In this document: positions 44,496-56,787 of the stretch, piece after piece
Layout: each line of letters starts with the position of its first letter
Position numbering within the stretch: the first letter of the stretch is position 1
Translations under genes and position numbers: made by a program
Notes under the pieces: model-generated
Database searches by the model: none
Seen by the model: the letters and a program-made list of their open reading frames with translations, nothing else
What the model was told of the DNA's origin: nothing
Assembly: GCF_963678635.1 (NCBI RefSeq)
Contig: NC_087066.1
Location: 50,771,581 to 50,835,580 of the forward strand
Direction of reading: 5' to 3'
Source: Symsagittifera roscoffensis
Taxonomy: Eukaryota > Xenacoelomorpha > Acoela > Convolutidae
Length of the DNA: 64,000 nt

Positions 44496-45785
44496 TAGTT
44501 GACATTTTTTTACATTTCGGAAAGTTACGCCAAAAACGCAAATCAGCATTCAAATTTGTCTGCGGACAAAATAAAAAGTCTGTTTGTGAATGCCCGTTCC
44601 TAGCTCTGATATCAATTTTGGTGGCTAAAACCTGATGATGTTTTTGAAAACCAACTACAGGCAATGTTAAAAAATCAATACTATTTTGCCTCTCTTAACG
44701 CATTATCTGAATTTAAAAAATTTACATCAAAATCCTTTTGAATTATTTTTAAGCTCGAGTAAATCGCCGCCCAGGCTATGCCATAATAAAAAAAATGGTG
44801 ACTTGTAAAAAGTAGTTATCGCAAGTTGGCTATTTTTGAATTGTCATAACTTTTTTAAAAAATGATTTTAGTTTAAAATTTTTTCTCGTATTTAGCTTTC
44901 TGTTTCTTAGAAATCTGTTTCTTAGAAAATTTGTCGAATATTTTTTTGGGGTGGAGACAAAAGTCACAACAAGCGCAAATGTCTTTTTTTTGTTCAAAAA
45001 CCGGAGCAAAAAAAAATATTTTCTTTTTTAAAAATTATGATTAGGGTTCTGGGAACAATTCAAAATAATTATTCAGTATGCAACTTTTTATTTATCACTG
45101 TGAAATGTTTATATCTAGCCAATCATGATCCATCGATAAATGGTAAAGCTGAAACTATTCATAGTTTCATCCTGAGAAAATATAAAACAGATTGTAAACA
45201 GGTGCCTTCTCCTCTCCTCTAACCTCGCAAGAATACTAGTTTATACTAGATCTATCGAGACTAGGAAATATAAAAGTAAGTTTAGGGCTGGTATTAGACT
45301 CAGAAGTTGCCGGAATCTATTCGGCCGAAAACGGGATAGCGTAACGATCAGACGGTGTACCTTATCTGAAATTACACTATGAATGTGAGCCACACCGGTC
45401 CTAAACTCAGTACTTTGATAGCCTATTCTATCATGCTAAAAACCACAATCGTATGAAAGACTTTCAAATTTTCGCGGAAATCTGCCTCGTAAGTGTTTAC
45501 TTAACAAAAAATACATCAAAAGTTTTTCAAAATGATATTTAAATTTGAAAAAAAAATACAATTCTAATTATTCGTCCATTAGACATTAACATGGAATTCA
45601 AAACAAACTACAGAAAAGATGTCGTTTGGGTCGAGAACGGTTGAGACTTTTACTAGGTTGATTGTTTGAGCATAACCGAATCTTGTCCACGTTCGAAAAT
45701 TGGTCGAGACTTTCGAATGACACCTAATTTCACTCGAGATGAACCAAGCTTAAAGTAAACACTTCGACCCGGTAAAAAATCCTTA

Positions 45786-47265
45786 AGAGGCCATACTGTG
45801 CATTCTCTGCTTTGTAGGCGGTATCCACAACAGGCCAAAATCAGATTTGTCGCGGAATCCGCAACATTGCTACTTTTCTTTGATCTTCTATGCTGTTTTG
45901 GATTCCACAAACAAGTACCTAAATCATTGTACCTCTCAAAATTGTTCGAAAAATATTGTATTTGCGGAATCCAGAACAGTTTGTGGAATCCTCAAATAAA
46001 CGATAAAACATTTGTATCGTTAAGTTGACTGTAACGGTAATCCGCAACTGTAACGGAATTCGCAACTTGTAAGTGGAATCCGCAAATTGTAAGTGGAATC
46101 CGCATTTTGTTTCCGGATTCCATTTACTTATATTTATATGTGTAGAAGCCTTTAAAATTATATATTTTAAATACATGATTTGATTCCACTAGAAGAGAAA
46201 TTTACTAGAATTTATCAGTGTTTGGGATTAATGGAATCCCAATTACTGACCAGTATTTGGGATCGATGAAATCCCAAATACTGAACTAATTCGACGATTT
46301 GCTATGCATTGGCTTTCTTATCACTCTCAACCTGATGAGTCCGAATAATTGATATATTTCATATTTATTCCACATTACTTCAGTTTTCGGGATTCCATCA
46401 ATCCCAAATACTGACCAGTAATTAGGATCGATAGAATCCCAAAAACTGAACTAATTCGACGATTTGCAATGCGTTGGGTTTCTAATCACTCTCAACCTAA
46501 TGACTCCAAATATTGAATAAACTCCATATTTATTCCAAAATATTCCAGTTTTTGGCATTTCAACAATCCCAAATACTGACCAGTATTTGTGATCGATAGA
46601 ATCCCAAAAACTGACCTAATTTGGCGATATGCTTTGTGTTGTTTTTCCATACACTGTCAATCCGATGACTACAATTACTGCATTTATTCGGCGTTATGCT
46701 TCCAAAATCAGTTTTTGGGATTGACGCAATCTCAAATACTGACCTAATTTGTCGATATTCTGTGTGTTCCATACACTCTCAACTCAATTACTCCAAATAT
46801 TGAAATTGTTCGGCGTTGTGATTCCAAAATACTAAAAGATGACATCCACCGATTTAGGTAACCAATGTCTTAAGACTTTTTTGTGGATTCCGCTGACAAT
46901 GGTTAAATCTTTAGTTTAAAACTCCGCAGCTAGAGATGAGAATTCCAGCTCAGCTTTTAATTGTTCATATGCTATTTTAGTATTGAACAAAATTCGGAAT
47001 CCGCTTACAATTTGCGGAATCCACTTACAGTTTGCGAAAACCACTTACAATTGCGGAATGCAGAACAACTAGCTATATTGCGGAATCCGCAACAAAACGA
47101 ATGTGCCGACAAACGTTACGTTACAGTTATATGTATGCGGAATCCACTGAAATTTTTTTTGTGATATCCACTTTTATTTTGGAACTTATTTTAAGACTTG
47201 TCTCTGGAATCCAGAAACATATAGACACAAAATTGTGCTTATATCCAGTGCACAGTTTGGCCTCG
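45786..47265. mobile_element. R4 element a: TA-flanked TIR element rich in GGAATCC motifs
   Basis: The ends are inverted (AGAGGCCATACTGTGCA and, reversed, CGAGGCCAAACTGTGCA), each next to TA. The interior has dozens of TGCGGAATCCGC-like and GTAAGTGGAATCC motifs and a four-unit tandem repeat of about 165 bp. No transposase is seen. TA flanks suggest Tc1/mariner-type mobilisation, but other classes are possible. Confidence 0.6.
46225..46785. repeat. Tandem repeat of about 165 bp inside R4 element a
   Basis: Four diverged units, each with AATACTGACCAGTA (or TACTGACC), GGATCGATAGAATCCC and GACGATTTGC in order, starting near 46,247, 46,407, 46,574 and 46,736 (truncated). GGGATT/AATCCC pairs make each unit locally palindromic. 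Confidence 0.75.
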
Positions 47266-49336
47266 TAATGATTACTCAAAGTTTGCATCTGACAATTAAA
47301 AAAAATTATATCATTATCGAACTCCTCGGTTTCTTTCAATTAGGTGAAATATTAGGCCCCCAATAAAAACCTCAAACAATTAAGATTTTGTTGTAGAAGA
47401 AAACATTTTTTTTTCATTTTTTTTTCTTTTCTTTGTTTCCAATGAGTACCCAATTGGGAACATTACTTTATACTTTAGCGTCGTTAAAAACAATTGCGGC
47501 TTGTTTTTGTTTAAAACCACATGAAAATTTTTCATTTACTGTTTTTTAGACCCACAGAAACGGATAATTTGCTAAAATGAAATAAAAAAAGTTGAAACTA
47601 GAAATGAAATATAGAAAAAAGTTGAAAAGGCAATTAGAAAAAACTTTTAAGAGCCCCCGATTTTTGAGGTAAATCAGATATAACTACCTTTATTAACGAC
47701 ATCACCTCAAACGGTTTAAGCTATTTTTTATCATAATTTCACTTGGAGATATTGATGAAAATTTTTATTGACAAATTTGATATATGAAGAACAAATCCTG
47801 ATCTAGTACGGGTGCTGAGAGCCGAGCGGCCCTGGTGCAGAGGTATTTCAGGACTGAAAGGATCCGCTGCAGAGTTGAGTCACATCTGAGTCTTGTCTGC
47901 ACAGAACTGATTAAGACCTGGTTCAGATCTGCTCATATCTGCTTTAAGTAAGATTATCAAAGCTGATGCAGTGCTGCATCAGATCTGATCAGACTAAATT
48001 CAGACATGATGTCTTTTGGCGCAGACACATAGAATCAGTGATTAAACTCTGAGCAGATCTGATGTTTCTGTGTGTTTTCTGTGCGGCTAATGTGGTTTTT
48101 GAACTCCAGATAGGCTCTAGTTCGTGGTTTGGCAAAAAAAACGTTCATTATTCAATTTGAAAAGTAATTTTTTAGGTTTCAATGCATCTTGATTTTTTCA
48201 TAGATTTTTGTGACATTTTAAAAATTGCAAAAAAGAATTTTTTTGGCTGTCGGCTAGCTTTTTTTACCCTTCGTTTTTGATCATGCAAAAGTTTGTCTCG
48301 CGTCTTCGTTCTTGGGCCGAATTTGTTTTAACAAGGATAAAAATAGTTTTTTTTTCTGGCCTTGAATCGTTTCGAGACCTTCGATCGTTTTAAAAGTACC
48401 TGGGTTGAGACGTCCATGCAAAACAATTGCTCATAATCTGAATAAAAAAATATACATCAAAAGCATGATTGATTGATTTTTAAGCTCGAGTAATTGCCGT
48501 CCAGACTATGCCATAGCAAAAAAAATGGCGGGTTTGCAAAAGTAATTATCGCACATTGGCCATTTTTGAATTGTGATAATTCTATTTAAAAAATTTGCAG
48601 TTGAAAATTGTTTCTCGTTTTTAGCGTTCTGTTTCTGAGAAATCTGTTTCTTAGAAAGTTTTTCGAAGTAACTTTTATTTGGGGGGGGGGGGGCAAAAGT
48701 CACACCATGCACAAATGTATTTTTTTTGTTCAAAAGCCGGAACAAAAAATATTTCCTTTTTCTAAAAAAAATATGATTAGTGTTCTGGAAACAGTTCAAA
48801 ACAATTATTCAATATACAACTTGATACTTATCACTGTGAAGTATTTGTATCTAACCAATCATGATCCATTGATAAATTGTAAAGCTGAAACTATTCATAG
48901 TTTCAGCCTGAGAAAAAAGAAAACAGATTGAAAACAGGTGCCTTCTTTTCTCCTCTAACCTCGCAAGAATACTAGTATATACTAGATCTATCGATACTAG
49001 GAAATATAAGAGTAAGATTAGCGTTGGTATTAGACTCAGAAGTTGCAGGAATCTATCCGGCCGAAAATGGGTTAGTGTGACGAACAGACGGTGTACCTTA
49101 TCTGAAATTACTCTAGGGGAAAGCTACCTCTGGCTTAAACTCAGTACTTTGATTGCCTAATCTATCATGCAAAAAACCACAATCGTATGAAAGGTTTTCA
49201 TAGTTTCGCGGAAATCTGCCACGTAAGTGTTTTCTAAACGAGTTATACATCAAAAATTTTTCAAAATGATATTTAATTTTAAAAAAATTCAATTCTAATT
49301 ATTCGTCCATTAGACATTAACATGGAATTTAAAACA

Positions 49337-49571
49337 CACTACTGAAAATTGATAATGAAATTGATTACATCTTTGTTAACTTCGGAAGGAATGATTTTTC
49401 TCAATTCATGCTATTAATGACCACTAAAGTATCCCGAAATTGTCTTTTGAGAATGAACCAAAATTCTGAGATTCAAATCAATAACAAAAAAAAACAAGCA
49501 ACATCAAGATTCAAAAATGGGTTTTGAAACAAAATATAGATTTTTTTGATAGCTTCTGATTTTGAAATGAT
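49337..49571. other. Probable 3' flank/UTR of the GPCR gene
   Basis: AT-rich, downstream of the receptor stop on the minus strand. An AATATA poly(A)-like signal lies a few bases after the stop. Confidence 0.35.
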
Positions 49572-50324
49572 TTATATTAAGCAATCATTGGATGTCGTAG
49601 CAATATGACTGTCGGATCGTCTGCGCACTGCATTGTTTTGTCTGTAGGTCGACTTTAAAGACTGATCGAAACACATATCTAGATCTGCACCTACTGTTAG
49701 ACTTCTGCTGATTCGCCGCTTTTTCTCAGAAAAAGAGCCCGTAATGTTTTTGTCGGCCGAGTCGAGGTTCAAACCCCTGTGAGGAACAAGATGGATTCCG
49801 TTTTGATCGCCTGGTTTGACAGCAATTTGTACTCTTCTGTAGACCGGCTCTGGACGCCGTTCGATGTACTGATTTTTAAACTGATGCCAGTGAAATCCTC
49901 GGATCATACCCTGAAGTTCCATGAATGCCTTTCGATGTGCACCACTGAGCACAAAAACAGCGACTGGGTTCACAGTCGAATGAAAAAAGACGAGAAACTT
50001 GGTTGCGTATCGAATTCGGCTGTCGACTTTTGTCGGCTCGAAGAATAAAAAAGCGTCGTAGACATTTGCAGGAGTAGCGCACAAGAAAAATAGCAGAACA
50101 AGTAGAAGGACCATTTTGGCCACTCGAATCCTCCGAGATTGTATGACTTGGGTCTGCTGAGGGTTTGCGACAGTAGCGATGACAAATGTCGCTTGACGGG
50201 ACAAATGGCGCGCTAGTTTGAAATAGCTGATAGACACTGACACCATTGCAATGACGTAGACAAACGAGGGCATAAAAAAGAGGAAGTTTGCTTCAAGGGA
50301 GCAGAGTTGCAATTTGTATCCAAC
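49572..50324 (-). CDS. Class A GPCR, last exon (TM5-TM7 and C-tail)
   Basis: The exon follows a strong TTTTTTTCCAG acceptor in phase 0 and runs 250 codons to the stop. It encodes the second extracellular loop cysteine (YKLQLCSLEANF), TM5 with its proline (FFMPSFVYVIAM), a long basic third loop, TM6 (RVAKMVLLLVLLFFLCATP), TM7 (KFLVFFHSTVNPVAVF), helix 8 and a C-tail of about 110 residues with basic/serine clusters (RRISRS, RRRSDS). The RRIRVAKM entry to TM6 resembles orexin/NPFF/CCK-type neuropeptide receptors. Oddities: the usual CWxP tryptophan is alanine and the NPxxY tyrosine is valine. The gene continues at 54,761-54,961. The ligand cannot be predicted. Confidence 0.9.
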   Translation of the reverse strand, partial: VGYKLQLCSLEANFLFFMPSFVYVIAMVSVSISYFKLARHLSRQATFVIATVANPQQTQVIQSRRIRVAKMVLLLVLLFFLCATPANVYDAFLFFEPTKVDSRIRYATKFLVFFHSTVNPVAVFVLSGAHRKAFMELQGMIRGFHWHQFKNQYIERRPEPVYRRVQIAVKPGDQNGIHLVPHRGLNLDSADKNITGSFSEKKRRISRSLTVGADLDMCFDQSLKSTYRQNNAVRRRSDSHIATTSNDCLI

Positions 50325-51689
50325 CTGGAAAAAAACCAATTGCAATTTCGCTGCTACCGTTGCTTAAGGGTGAGGAAAAAGCACCCAACCTAATAAAAAA
50401 AGTTTTAAAATGCATGTATTTTGTAATGAGAGACACAGCAGCGGTTCCCGAAAAGATTTGACCTGCTCGTATGTCAGTCGTTTCCCTCCTGCATGAATCG
50501 CGTCTTTTCTGGTCAAAATAGGGCATTTAGTTATTAGGTCCAAAATCTTTTATCTCGGAATATGAAAAAGTAAATGATAATTCGTACCCATGATTGGGCA
50601 CCTCAAAGATTTTACGAATCATTGTTAAAACGTCAAGTTTAATTTTAACATGGCGTTTATAATTTTAGTTCGAGTCGTATCATTCAAAAAAACTCTACCC
50701 GGTTTTCTAAGTTGAAGTAAATCATTTTCAAATGTGTTTTCCAGGATGAAGAAAGATCTGAAAACTATAGTGATGCATCTTATTGTGCCATGTGTTTCAG
50801 TGTAAGCAGTAGCCGATTTAGGGATGGGGGATTACTTGAGGGGAAAGGGGGGTTTGGACTCCCCCTCAAGGATTCGACCCCCTAACTACCCAAAGCAATT
50901 ATAAGACCTTAACATAATTTCGCTGGCTGGCATTAAATTTTTTCTAAAGGCGCCAATTGTACTATTTTTGAGGGGGTATCGCGCCAAAAAAAAATAATTT
51001 TTCGGTTAAAAGTGTTCAAAAAGTGACTAAGAACGCTTTTTTTGCCTGTTGTTTTAGAAACTTGCCTGTGGCGCAAGAAATTTGACCAAAACAGGGTCTT
51101 TTTATGGATTTGGGAAAGCTAGGAAAATCAATTTATCCAAAATTAGAAAAAAATTGAAAGTTACTAATTATCCATAAATTATTACAAGTGAAAAAGAGTT
51201 CAAAGATGATTTGAAAACGTTTTTCAGGAAAATTAAAAAGTACCTGCATAATTGTCTGTCTAAAACGATTGGAGCGTGTGTTTATTTAAGACCCCTGACA
51301 AAAAATTAGCGCATGATTTTGATTTTTGAAATTAGTATGATTAATTTTGCAATATTTTTCTAAACTTGCAAATTTTTGCAATGCAATTTTTTTTCAATGA
51401 AAAGAATCTGTGAGCATTTTCATAGCATTTCAAACTGAAATAAGCATGACAAAGTTTTTTATGTTGAAGGAAAATTGCCAAGATTGCTCATTTCATAGCA
51501 AAACCTTAAAAAAAGTTCCAACTGACTCTTAAGGATTAGGAAATAAATGATATTTTAAAGAGTGATGGAATTTCACAAAAAGAAATGAATTTTTTTTATA
51601 AATGTTTTTTTTTTGAAAAAAAATTTCCTCGCACGCTATGTAAAGTACAAAGTGATTTTTTGTACCAACTTTCGAAGAAATGCAGAACA
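50325..51689. other. GPCR intron (part) with a hAT-type relic
   Basis: About 50,811-51,095 matches the hAT-type family (GCCGATTTAGGGATGGG; TTTTTTCTAAAGGCGCC; AAAGTGTTCAAAAAGTGAC) in the orientation opposite to 14,081, strongly diverged. The rest is unassigned AT-rich sequence. Confidence 0.55.
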
Positions 51690-52750
51690 GGTTTGGTTGG
51701 TCAATGTTCGTTAATCGAAATGATAGTTTTTGTAAACTTCTTCCGATCACTTTTTGTTAAGTTCTGGGGGTATAAAATTTGGCCACGCTCTGAACTGATT
51801 ATGCGCACTTTAAAGATTTCAATTGTGATGTCGGAAATTAAATGCGATTTTTTTATGCGCGGCGAAAGATCCCACACAACAAAAATGTTCTAGCATGAAT
51901 TGATACAATCTAATCGGTCGCATTGAATAATAACACTCATTTGCCTAAAATTTATTATTGTTCCGACATTCGAAAAAAAACGGAACATTTATGCTCGGTG
52001 TGGTTTTTTTTATTAAGTCAATTTTCACCGATCGAAATAATAATTACCAACAAATTTTTTATACCCCATTGAAGATATTGACTTTTTGATTTCAAATGTA
52101 AAAAATATTTTACCTACGATTATTTTTTGTAAAGTTCTGGGGGTTTGAAAGTTGCCAAATTGGCTATGTTCTGGACTAAATTATGCGCGCTTTGAAGAGT
52201 TTATTCAAAACGCTGAGATCGTAACGCGAATTATTTATGCGTGGCGAGTTATCCCGCACATAAAAATCGTTCCAAATTGAATTGAAGCTAGCTAAATGGT
52301 CGTATTAATTTCGTACGACTCAAAATATTACACTTTGATTTTGTCCACATTTATAGATTTCAATTTTTTTCCCCAAAAACTATTCAAATTTTCGATCTGG
52401 ATTAAACAGCCCCTCACACGTCAATAGAAAAAAATATATTGCACGTTAATTGTCCAAATTACCCAAGCTAATTATTTTAAAACCGCCATATCACTCCATC
52501 CAATAGCTAAAATGCAGTTTCAAACAACCCTAACCTGCCAAAACAGCCGAAATGACAGATTCAAACAGACATACAAAAAATTGGTCACATGTGATTTTTC
52601 TTTTTGAGTTTGAGCCCAGGCCGCCATACATACCTTTCAGATATATGGCTTAAAGAAGTGCGCTCAAAACTGGCTAGCTGAAAAGTCGAAATTTGTGATA
52701 AGAAAAATAACGTGCTGGGCACAATTTTCCATCTAGTCTTTGAATATAAT
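51690..52750. mobile_element. Cluster of diverged R2 relatives
   Basis: Three fragments: 51,720-51,900 (plus), 51,958-52,350 (plus, starting ATTGTTCCGACATTCG) and 52,380-52,740 (minus). All keep landmarks such as GTAAAGTTCTGGGGGTTTGAAAG and the GCGC-containing middle, but differ much from the seven close copies, suggesting an older subfamily. Confidence 0.5.
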
Positions 52751-53395
52751 TTATCTCAAAGTTTTTGTGCCTACATTCAGTGTTCTTTTACGCAGGTGGT
52801 TGCTAATCATCTGCGCTAACTCTATGTTGTTGTATCAACCATTTAAAATGCATTAGGAGCATTGTATTCAGGAGGAGCATTGTATTCGGATGTGTTTTAG
52901 TTTTTTTTGTTTTCCACGCACAATCAGGTACCACAAATAATCATCGGAAAGTTTCGAGTGATTTATCATACTTAAAAACCTTTCAGTCATAATTTGAACA
53001 CTATGATCGGAACAGTTTTTTTGCTACTTGTTAAATTTTTTTACGAAATCTATTCCACGTTTTAAGTTTCACTAAATTGCAGTGAACTTACGCAACACCA
53101 CCGCAACCATGTCTGAACAATTTTACCGTATTTTTTTTTATCTCGAGCTAGTTTTTTTAAAACTTTTGAGTTAATTGAATATATTCTTTGATTTCAGATT
53201 ATTTTTTTGGATAACTAAGATAATTATTTAACTGGTTGGTTATATTGCTGACGTAATTGACATAATTTGTTAGAGAACAGTACTTTTTAATTTCATTAAA
53301 GTCTCTGACAAGGTTTTTCCGCACTGAATTGAAAGTTTTTTTGAAAGATTTGATCTTTGACGCTGAATTGAGTGCTTATAGATTAAATAACTTTG
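52751..53395. other. GPCR intron, non-coding
   Basis: A short direct repeat (AGGAGCATTGTATTC twice near 52,856-52,884) is present; nothing else recognised. Confidence 0.4.
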
Positions 53396-53941
53396 TTGTT
53401 CCGACTTTCGATACGAGGTAACGGAATATTTGTGCTCGGGGTGGGTTTTTTTTCTTCAGACAAATTTCGACTTTTTAACTAGCCATTTTTGACGAAATTT
53501 TTATATACAAAATTTTTATATCATTCGAAAAGTATTGTTGTCTTGAGCTTCAATTTGAAAAGATATTTCACCTGTGATCACTTTTCGTAAAGTTATGGGG
53601 GTTTAAAGATTGCCATTTTGGCCAATTTGGGACAATTATCGCGCGATATATTTAGCGCTATTAACGCGTAAGCGGAGAATTAATCCGTCTTAAAAATCGT
53701 TCCAAACTGATTCAAGGAAACTTTTTTGCCATAATTGATGTGTTACAAGGAGCAAAAACTATTCTTTTGTACTTTATATGGCGTGTGGGGGATGATTTCA
53801 TTGAAAAAAATTTCAAATTTTAGAATTTTTTTTTCGATTTATTGTTTTATTACATTTAGTTTTTTTTATGTTACTACTGCTCCATAGACCCTAAAAGGCA
53901 GTCGGAACATTCAGGACTTCGCCCTTATACAAGCAGTCTTG
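53396..53941 (+). mobile_element. R2 hairpin-bounded repeat, copy c
   Basis: Complete: TTGTTCCGACTTTCGATACG at the start, GGCAGTCGGAACATTC and GCAGTCTTG at the end. Confidence 0.8.
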
Positions 53942-54760
53942 TGCACATTTGTTGACTAAACATGTTATAGCCGAAAATTTGTCAGTAAGAAACTTTTTAG
54001 CTCAGAGGTTCAATTTAGATTGCGTTGGGTTGCTCAAATCATAATCACTTTAATTACCAACTTGCTTTTTCTGGGCGTTAACAAAATTTATCATTTGGTG
54101 AAGAGAATCTGATTCTTAGCGTCGTTTGAAAGCATGGGAATGAATCCAATCCCGAGTTCAGGTCAGCGATTTTTGCGACCATTTTAAATGAGCATTTGAT
54201 AAATTTGTGATACAAAACTTCTTAGAGGTTAAACTTGCGTTATGTTGCCATATAAAGCAATATATTTTTTCTATCACGACCTCAAAAATTTCAAAATCTC
54301 CTATATTTAAATATTTAAAAAAAATACTAAAAGTGATATTTCAGTGTTTTTTTTTAAATATTTTGCCAAAAGTTTGGCGCACGCTTCCCAATCAAAATTA
54401 ATGTTTAAAATGCTAGGGGGTATTAGGTAAAGGTGAAAAGCTGGACGTCCAAAAATGTATTTTATAAGAAGTACCAAAGCGACCAGGGTTTCGAATCCCT
54501 GCGGATCCACTCCTGAAGACTCCGCTCAGGGTGCCCTTTGAGGGAAAACTTAAAAAAAAACTTCAACGTCTAAAAATTTTTTTGAAGCGAACCGATCACC
54601 AAAATATCCTAAAAATCACCTTAGACTCAGAGTTTATTGATATGATCGTTTTTCAAACTTATATTTCGGTTATATTTTTAGCCAAACTTTGACCGAAATG
54701 CACTATTTTCGACTTTCGAAGAGCAGATGCATGTAATTACACAAACTGAGGGGTATTTAC
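53942..54760. other. GPCR intron with a hAT-type fragment
   Basis: About 54,420-54,560 resembles the hAT-type family (AGAAGTACCAAAG; GGTTTCGAATCCCTG). The rest is AT-rich and unassigned. Confidence 0.45.
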
Positions 54761-54961
54761 CTCAGTGATTGCGTCAGTCACGTGGGAGTTGACAATGTCG
54801 GGGGAGGAGAGCACAACAGATAGGACTGCGACCAGGAGCACCAGGAATCCCGAGTTGACAGAGTGGGTGACGGAATAGCGACTGAAAGGGTCTGTGATTG
54901 CACTGCACCTGTCGTAGGAGAGAACTGTCAGAATACCCGTTGTGAACACAAGGAAAAACAC
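54761..54961 (-). CDS. Class A GPCR, internal exon (TM3-TM4)
   Basis: A 201-bp exon with a consensus acceptor (TATGTTTTCAG|G) and donor (GAG|GTAAAT), phase 0 at both ends. It encodes the inner part of TM3 with the DRY-equivalent SYDRC, the second intracellular loop (CSAITDPFSRYS) and TM4 (GFLVLLVAVLSVVLSSPD). It joins in phase to the acceptor at 50,324, where the second extracellular loop continues. The TM3 cysteine expected about eight residues before the exon must be on an upstream exon that I did not find. Confidence 0.88.
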
Positions 54962-55031
54962 CTGAAAACATAAAGCAACTGTTGTTTACATGTGATCACA
55001 TTATTCGGCCGATGGCATGGCCTTTTGCATA

Positions 55032-55082
55032 ACAATAATCATATTAATAATAATAATAATCATAATAATAATAATCATAATG

Positions 55083-55168
<86 letters not shown>

Positions 55169-55858
55169 AATAATACTAATAATAATCATAATAATAATAA
55201 TAATCATAATAATAATAATCATAATAATCATAATAATAATAATCATAATAATCATAATCATAATAATAATAATATAATAATCATAATAATCATAATAATA
55301 ATAATAATCATAATCATAATCATAATGATAATAATAAGCATAATAATAATAATATAATAATAATAATAATCATAATAATAACAATAATAATAATAATAAT
55401 TATAATAATCATAATAATCATAATGATAATCATAATGATAATGATAGTAATCATAATAATCATAATATTATTAATAATGATAATAATATTAATCACAAAA
55501 ATAATCATAATAATCATAATAATAATCATAATGATAATAATAATGATAATAATAATAATAAAAATAGTAATAATCATAATAATAATCATAATGATAATCA
55601 TAATAATAATCATAATAATCATAATCATAATGAAAATTATAATAATCATAATAATCATAATATCAAAATAATCATACTAATAATTATAATCATAATAATC
55701 ATAATTACAACATTAATCATAATAGCAATAATGATAATATTCATAATATTAATAAAAATCATCAAATCATAATAATCATAAGAATCACAATAATATTAAT
55801 ATTCATAATAATCATAATAATCATAATAATAATAATAATCATAATAATCATAATAACT
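55032..55858. repeat. ATA/ATC compound trinucleotide microsatellite (about 830 bp)
   Basis: An almost uninterrupted run of ATA and ATC triplets (ATAATAATC-type). The long open frames through it are artefacts of the triplet repeat, translating as poly-Asn or poly-Ile. It lies in a GPCR intron, 70 bp upstream of the TM3-TM4 exon acceptor. Confidence 0.97.
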
Positions 55859-56787
55859 TGTTCTTAAGGAAGGTTTGAAACAACAACAAATTAGTTTATT
55901 TCACCATTTACCAAGCAACGAACGGATACTGAAGGCTTTAGAAACTGTTAGAAGCATCTTTAGTTATCATTTGTTAGTGAATTTAATTATACTTATTTTT
56001 GTTTTGCAAAAAGAAAATTGTCAAAAAATTCAAAAGAGAAAATTGTCAAAAAATTCAAAAGAGAAAATTTCAAGAAGTAAAACTGTCAAAAATATTCAAA
56101 AATGTCGAAAATTTTTTAAAGCAAATCAATTGCCAAAAATAACCAAATAATCACCTCAGACTCAGAGTATATTGACCGTTATCGTTTTTCATTACTTCTA
56201 GACTTATATTATATCTTTGATCAAAATTTGACCAAAAAGCAGTATTTCAGACTTCGAATACCAAATGCATGTAGTCATATAAACGCGGGCTGAGAGCGTG
56301 GTTTTATTCAAAAAAATTGTAATTGGTTGTTTTTATCATTTCTGGAGTATCGCACCTATTATCAGGTATGATCTATATCATAATTTGACCACAACTCAAA
56401 ATTTTTAAACTTCAAAGAACAACAACATGAGTCTAACATCTGCGTGTCCGCAGATAATGTGTGAGCAAAAGAACAAAAACTAATTCGACCAAGTTCAGAA
56501 TGCTTAACTCAATTCTTGACTGAATGTTTAAATTAACGCTACCAAAGTTGCATATTTTTCCATGTTACGACCAATATCACTTTTTTTTCGATAAATTTGA
56601 CCCAACCCAAATTTGATTTGACCCAAGTTTTGTTAATTCAAGTTGCCCTAAAACAAACGCTGAAGTGTGGGACTGTTCGATTTTGAAAAAAAAACACTTT
56701 TAAATAATCATAAATGTATAATTGTGGCTTAAGCACTTTGCAGAGGATCTATAAAAAGCTTTCCAGCTTGTCTAATTAAAATCCTGA
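55859..56787. other. GPCR intron, non-coding
   Basis: A short local repeat of GAAAATTGTCAAAAAATTC (two copies plus a partial, 56,020-56,070); nothing else recognised. Confidence 0.4.

Larger units (their letters stand above)
41570..45605. repeat. Segmental tandem duplication, unit 1
   Basis: Matches unit 2 in order: GTCGAG block, then 41,765-42,890 (like 47,275-48,435) and 44,740-45,600 (like 48,435-49,336). An insertion of about 1.85 kb (42,890-44,740), absent from unit 2, splits it. Confidence 0.7.
45617..49336. repeat. Segmental tandem duplication, unit 2
   Basis: Homologous to unit 1 but interrupted by the 1.48 kb R4 element (45,786-47,265). It ends at about 49,336 with the same ATTAGACATTAACATGGAAT block that ends unit 1. 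Confidence 0.7.

Noticed and set aside
45781-47270. piggyBac-type insertion of R4 at TTAA
   Set aside because: TTAA is seen only at the left end of copy a; the right end and copy b show TTAC/GTAA, so only TA is common to all four ends.
48679-48694. G-run near 48,679 as another hAT-type copy
   Set aside because: Apart from the homopolymer there is no CAGGGGCG end or hAT-family sequence; the flanks belong to the tandem duplication unit.
54992-55671. Long open frames of poly-asparagine, poly-isoleucine and mixed Ile/Met
   Set aside because: They follow directly from the ATA/ATC triplet repeat, occur on both strands and have no start context or flanking exon signals.
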